From Pseudomonadales bacterium (GTDB lineage Bacteria > Pseudomonadota > Gammaproteobacteria > Pseudomonadales > Azotimanducaceae), in assembly GCA_022827905.1 (NCBI GenBank), contig JAJEIQ010000076.1, forward strand, positions 62,001-126,000: 64,000 nt of DNA, written 5' to 3'. The stretch's first letter is position 1, and each line of letters begins with the position of its first letter. The notes below the pieces were generated by a model. It had not been told where the DNA came from. It saw nothing but the letters and a program-made list of their open reading frames with translations, and did not search any database. The position numbers and the translations under genes are program-made. Positions 60,346 through 64,000 of this stretch are shown piece after piece.

Positions 60346-61617
60346 TTAGCCTTCCCGCACCCCCTTGGGCGCCCGTTGCTTCATGTAGCCGAACATGTAG
60401 CCAGCTACGCGGCGCATTTGGATCTCCTCCGCGCCTTCGGTGATGCGGTAGCGGCGGTGGTGGCGGTAGATGTGCTCGAAGGGTTTGTGCCGCGAGTAGC
60501 CTAGGCCTCCATGCACTTGCATGGCCCGGTCGGCCGATTCGCAGCAGAGGCGATTCGACCAGTAGTTGCACATCGACACCTTGTCCGATTGGGAGAAGGC
60601 GCCGTGCTTGTCCATCAGCCAAGCGGTTTTGTGGATTAGGGCGCGCAACATCTCGCACTGGGTCTGCAACTCGACCAGCGGAAACTGGATGCCTTGGTTG
60701 GAGGAGAGCGGCTTGCCGAAGGGCTTGCGTTCGGTGGCGTAGCGCACCGATTCGTTGATGCAGAACTGTGCGGCGCCGAGGCTGGAGGCGGCCTGGCGGA
60801 TGCGGTTCTCGTTGAAGAAGTGCTGTACGATCTGCAGGCCGCGGCCCTCGCCGCCGAAGATCGCGCCGTGGGGCACCCGCACGTCCTTCAAGGAAATGCG
60901 CCCGTGGTCGGTGGGCATGTTGAAGGTCCAGAGCATTTCCTCGATCTTGAAGCCCTCGGAGTCGGTGGGCGTCAGGAAGGCGGTGATGCCCTCCCCGTCT
61001 CCGGCCTTGCCTGCCGTGCGGGCCATGATCATGTCGTACTTGGCCTTGTGAATGCCGGTGTTCCAGGTCTTGGCACCGTTGATGACCCATTCATCGCCGT
61101 CCCGATAGGCGTTGGTCTCCATATGGGTGGCGTCCGAGCCGTGCTCCGGCTCGGTGATGCCGAAGGCGAATCCGCGCCTACCCTCTGCGATGTCATCGAT
61201 CCACTCGGCCTTCTGCTCTTCGGTGCCGTACAGGATCATCAGCAGCAGGCCCACGTTGTTGCCAACGATGGAATGCTCGGTCTGTAGGTCGTTGTGCAGG
61301 CCCAAGCCCTTGACTGCCAGATGCTCGCGAATGACGGCCATGTCGAGGTTGGTGCCCTCGCGGCCTCCGTACTCCTTGGGCGAGGCGTAGCGGTAGTGGC
61401 CCGCCGCATCGGCGCGCCGACGGGCTTCCGCCATGAGCGCCTCCCATTCCTCGTTGGGCAGCCCGCCCCGCTCCCAGTCCGTGCGGGCGTCCTCGCGGCG
61501 GTGGTCGAAGAAGCGGATGTTGTCGTCGCGCTCCTCCAGCGGCTTGATTTCGCGCTCAATGAAGTCGTCGAGTTCCTTCAGATAGTCCGCCAAGTCCTGT
61601 GGAATTTCAAAATCCAT
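60346..61617 (-). CDS. Acyl-CoA dehydrogenase
   Basis: The 423-residue flavoprotein has FGITEPEHGSDATHMETNAY, WVINGAKTWNTGIHKAKYD, ATERKPFGKPLSSNQGIQF and the active-site end RITEGAEEIQMRRVAGYMFG, where the glutamate of the EGxxEIQ motif is the likely catalytic base. It belongs to the ACAD family that uses ETF. It follows the FAD oxidoreductase gene by 26 bases in the same direction. Its substrate is unknown. Confidence 0.92.
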   Translation of the reverse strand: MDFEIPQDLADYLKELDDFIEREIKPLEERDDNIRFFDHRREDARTDWERGGLPNEEWEALMAEARRRADAAGHYRYASPKEYGGREGTNLDMAVIREHLAVKGLGLHNDLQTEHSIVGNNVGLLLMILYGTEEQKAEWIDDIAEGRRGFAFGITEPEHGSDATHMETNAYRDGDEWVINGAKTWNTGIHKAKYDMIMARTAGKAGDGEGITAFLTPTDSEGFKIEEMLWTFNMPTDHGRISLKDVRVPHGAIFGGEGRGLQIVQHFFNENRIRQAASSLGAAQFCINESVRYATERKPFGKPLSSNQGIQFPLVELQTQCEMLRALIHKTAWLMDKHGAFSQSDKVSMCNYWSNRLCCESADRAMQVHGGLGYSRHKPFEHIYRHHRRYRITEGAEEIQMRRVAGYMFGYMKQRAPKGVREG

Positions 61618-61643
61618 GTGGTCCCCCGAATCAAGAAAAACGC

Positions 61644-63110
61644 CTAATATACCTGAGCGGCGTTGGCGCCGCTCCGGCGTCCCATGACGGCGCCCGCGGT
61701 CAGGCCGGAGCCGCCCGGATAGCCGTCGAAGAACATGCCACCGACCAGTTCGCCCGCGGCAAACAGGCCTCTTAGGGGCTGGCCGCGCTCATCAAGCACC
61801 CGGCCGTCCACGTCCACCGCCAATCCGCCGTAGGTGAAAGTGATGCCGCAGGTGACTTCAAAGGCGTGAAAGGGAGGTTCCGTAAGGGGCATTGCCCAAT
61901 TGCTCTTGGGCGGATTGAGCCCGGAGGTGGCGCAGCCGTCCTTGATGGCGGGGTCGAAGCCCTCCCCCGAAGCGCTGGCGTTGTAGGCATCTAGGGTTCG
62001 CATCGCTTGGGAACGGTCGATGCCAGGCAACTGATCGATCAGTTCGGATAGTCGTGGCGCCTGCCAGTGGGTGGCCAACTCTTGGAGGTAATCGTCGTAG
62101 AGCAGCTTGGCGCCGGTCGCGTCGAAGATCTGCCAAGCCACCGCGCCGGGCTGCTCAAGCACTGCGGCGCCGTATTGAGCGTAGGTGTAGTTGCGGAAGT
62201 CGGCTCCCTCATCGACGAACCGCTTGCCGTCCTGATTAAGCATGATGCCAAAGGGGTAGCTGATGCGGCGAAAGCGACGCCGTTCGATATGGGGCATGGC
62301 GCTGTCGCGGAAGTCCGGCGTTGCCGTGTCCATGCATACCGCGTGACAGCGCTCAAAGTTGCCGGCCAAGGCCGCGCCAACCGACTGGGCCAAGGTCAGC
62401 CCAGCGCCCTGGTTGAGGGCGGTGCCGCGCACCTTGGCGTTGCGCCACGCCGCACCGAACTGGGAGGCCCGCAGGTTCGCATTCGCCTCGAAGCCGCCGC
62501 AGGCGAGCACCACGGCATCGGCGTTGATCTCGGCACCGGAAGCGGTGCGTGCGCCCCTCACGTGGCCCTTTGAATCAAGCAGCGCGGCAACGGGGGCGTT
62601 GAGCGCCAATTGACATCCAGCCGCCTCCGCCAATTCCCGTTCGCGGTTGACCAACCCCTCGCCCTCGCCTGCTGCGGCCAGCGTCAACCCGCCCCAGAAA
62701 CGATAGCGGCCCTCAGCAAGCACCGCTTGTCGATCGTAGATCGGCTCGAAGGAAACGCCGGATTCCGCCAGCCATCGGAGCGTCGGGCGGCTTTCCCGAA
62801 CCAACAGGCGCTGTAGTGGGTTGAGTTTGGCGCCACCGCAGAAACGGCGCAGGTCCGCTTCGAACTCGGCCTCGGGATAGGCGCCGAAGTCGCAGGCCGC
62901 GATGCGGGGGTCTTGGGCATCGACCAAGGCCAGCACATCGTCTCGGTGCCGATAGGCGAAACGCATGGCCCCGGCCGTGTAGCGGCTGTTGCCACCGACA
63001 TCGGGCTCGCCGCCCGCCTCCAGAACGATGACTTCGGCACCCTGTTGAGCGGCCGACAGGGCGGCGCATAGCCCGGCATTGCCGGAGCCAACTACGGCAA
63101 CGCGGGGCAC
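61644..63110 (-). CDS. FAD-dependent oxidoreductase, tricarballylate dehydrogenase (TcuA)-like
   Basis: The 488-residue protein is of the fumarate reductase/succinate dehydrogenase flavoprotein family. It begins VAVVGSGNAGLCAALSAAQQ and has GGNSRYTAGAMRFAYR, the TcuA-like marker, LACGGFEANANLR, and the substrate-site FTYGGLAVDVDGRVLD. The end YPGGSGLTAGAVMGRRSGANA binds FAD. No TcuB or TcuC gene is near, so the substrate may differ from tricarballylate; 3-ketosteroid or related enoyl substrates are also possible in this family. Confidence 0.83.
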   Translation of the reverse strand: MPRVAVVGSGNAGLCAALSAAQQGAEVIVLEAGGEPDVGGNSRYTAGAMRFAYRHRDDVLALVDAQDPRIAACDFGAYPEAEFEADLRRFCGGAKLNPLQRLLVRESRPTLRWLAESGVSFEPIYDRQAVLAEGRYRFWGGLTLAAAGEGEGLVNRERELAEAAGCQLALNAPVAALLDSKGHVRGARTASGAEINADAVVLACGGFEANANLRASQFGAAWRNAKVRGTALNQGAGLTLAQSVGAALAGNFERCHAVCMDTATPDFRDSAMPHIERRRFRRISYPFGIMLNQDGKRFVDEGADFRNYTYAQYGAAVLEQPGAVAWQIFDATGAKLLYDDYLQELATHWQAPRLSELIDQLPGIDRSQAMRTLDAYNASASGEGFDPAIKDGCATSGLNPPKSNWAMPLTEPPFHAFEVTCGITFTYGGLAVDVDGRVLDERGQPLRGLFAAGELVGGMFFDGYPGGSGLTAGAVMGRRSGANAAQVY

Positions 63111-63119
63111 GGCAGCCGG

Positions 63120-63422
63120 TCAGAGCACGGCTTCAAAGGTCTCCAGATTGGGATGGCCCAGATAGGTTCCCTTGGGAGCGCTGGCTTGCGCATGGGCCTT
63201 GCGGAAATGCTCGGATTCCGTCCAGGCGATGAACGCCTCGCGGCTTTCCCAGACGCTGTGGGAGGCGTAGAGCACGTGGTCGTCGCCTTCCGGGCCCTTG
63301 AGCAGGTGGAAGTCCACGAAGCCGGGCACTTCGGACAGATAGGTGTCGCGCTCGCGCCAAACCTTCTCGAACCCGGCTTCGAAGCCCTTGGCGATCTGAA
63401 ATCGATTCATGGCGATGAACAT
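63120..63422 (-). CDS. IsdG/HmuQ-type heme-degrading monooxygenase
   Basis: The 100-residue ABM-fold protein keeps the Asn-Trp-His triad of IsdG-type heme oxygenases: Asn6 (FIAMNRF), Trp67 and His77 (AWTESEHFRKAH), at almost the same spacing as in IsdG (N7, W66, H76). This suggests heme degradation for iron release rather than antibiotic synthesis. The ATG at 63422 starts the domain; a second ATG lies four codons on. It follows a TonB-dependent receptor gene by 73 bases, which fits iron or heme acquisition. Confidence 0.82.
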   Translation of the reverse strand: MFIAMNRFQIAKGFEAGFEKVWRERDTYLSEVPGFVDFHLLKGPEGDDHVLYASHSVWESREAFIAWTESEHFRKAHAQASAPKGTYLGHPNLETFEAVL

Positions 63423-63495
63423 GGATGCTGCGTTCCTCAATTTTCGATGGCGGAGCCAAGCGCCCCAATTCGAGGCGCCCAGTTCACCGCTTTCA

Positions 63496-64000
63496 CTACC
63501 CGCCCAAGCTGTGCCTGAACTCGATGCCGAAGCGGCGCGGCTCGCCCCAGTACTTGCTGTTGGTGCCGGCTGGCGCAGCGCCGCCGGTCAGGTCGATGGC
63601 GCTGCCGTAGTAAACCCGATCGAGCAGGTTGGTGCCCCAAAGCGCTATCGAGGTCTGGCCATTTGGCAGGGTCCATACCACGCGTCCGTCCAGCAAGCCG
63701 TACTTGCCTTGGCGGGACGAGCGCAGGGTCTCCAAGGTGTTGTAGATGCGCCCCCGGAAAGCCCAGCCGAGTTGCGCGTTCAGGGTGCCCCCATCTCCGA
63801 ACGTCCGGTGCTGGCCCAACGCAATGCTGAAGGTGGTCGGCGAGCCGCGCACCACCTCGGTGTCGCTGAGGTCCCGCGTGAGGATGAGCTCTTCACCGGT
63901 GACCAGATCGGTCAGGTTGTCCTGCACGGTGAACTCGTCGTACTCGCCATCAAGAATCCCGAACGAACCCAGCATGTAGAAGCCAGCCGGCAATTCGGCC
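63496..64000 (-). CDS. TonB-dependent receptor, C-terminal part (gene cut by window edge)
   Basis: The frame runs off the end of the window; about 167 residues of the C-terminus are seen. They show alternating beta strands of a 22-strand outer-membrane barrel (YMLGSFGILDGEYDEF, TLNAQLGWAFRGRIY, TSIALWGTNLLDRVYY) and end YWGEPRRFGIEFRHSLGG, the typical last strands. Such receptors import siderophores, heme, vitamin B12 or other ligands; the adjacent IsdG-like gene points to heme or iron. The plug domain is outside the window. Confidence 0.85.
   Translation of the reverse strand, partial: AELPAGFYMLGSFGILDGEYDEFTVQDNLTDLVTGEELILTRDLSDTEVVRGSPTTFSIALGQHRTFGDGGTLNAQLGWAFRGRIYNTLETLRSSRQGKYGLLDGRVVWTLPNGQTSIALWGTNLLDRVYYGSAIDLTGGAAPAGTNSKYWGEPRRFGIEFRHSLGG

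Overview
The window is a GC-rich chromosomal segment that reads as a free-living gammaproteobacterium. The best indicators are two gene orders that I know from Pseudomonas-like gammaproteobacteria: prmB-aroC-leuC-leuD-leuB-asd-fimV-truA-trpF-trpB-trpA-folC-dedD-cvpA-purF, and sdhC-sdhD-sdhA-sdhB-sucA-sucB-lpd-sucC-sucD. A FimV-like LysM protein, MiaE, a long-form GAPDH and a type II secretion cluster fit this. The genus cannot be fixed from sequence reading alone. I see no tRNA, rRNA, CRISPR array, insertion sequence or prophage, and no stretch over 300 bases lacks a gene.

Layout: 1-2.1 kb holds the end of an acyl-CoA dehydrogenase gene, rmlA and a gmhB-like phosphatase. 2.1-10.1 kb is a minus-strand type II secretion operon gspE-F-G-H-I-J-K-L-M; gspC, gspD and the prepilin peptidase gene are not here. 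10.2-17.1 kb carries pyrB, etfBA, a long GAPDH, folD, lpxH and miaE, followed by a cluster of intergenic hairpins. 17.1-33.4 kb is a long minus-strand amino-acid, folate and purine operon whose junctions mostly overlap as ATGA or GTGA; accD is missing from its usual place between trpA and folC. 33.4-35.3 kb is a small accessory patch: a VapC toxin, an unusual antitoxin made of a DUF7662-like domain plus a VapB-type tail, a VOC protein and a GNAT acetyltransferase. 35.3-48.2 kb is htpG, with a sigma-32-type promoter, followed by the complete TCA operon from succinate dehydrogenase to succinyl-CoA synthetase.

48.4-56.0 kb is a catabolic and lipid accessory region: SDR, two metallo-beta-lactamase-fold hydrolases, a FATP-type acyl-CoA synthetase, an LLM oxidoreductase and a bicupin. 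56.0-60.3 kb is a probable defence island: an ORC/Cdc6-like AAA+ ATPase, preceded by two AT-rich repeat copies, facing a McrBC-type restriction pair. 60.3-64 kb holds an acyl-CoA dehydrogenase, a TcuA-like FAD oxidoreductase, an IsdG/HmuQ-type heme monooxygenase and the end of a TonB-dependent receptor.

The points I rate highest are the DUF7662-VapB fusion antitoxin and its repeat operator, the AAA+/McrBC island with its duplicated upstream repeats, the intergenic hairpin cluster at 16987-17073, and cvpA, which appears to use an ATC start codon.
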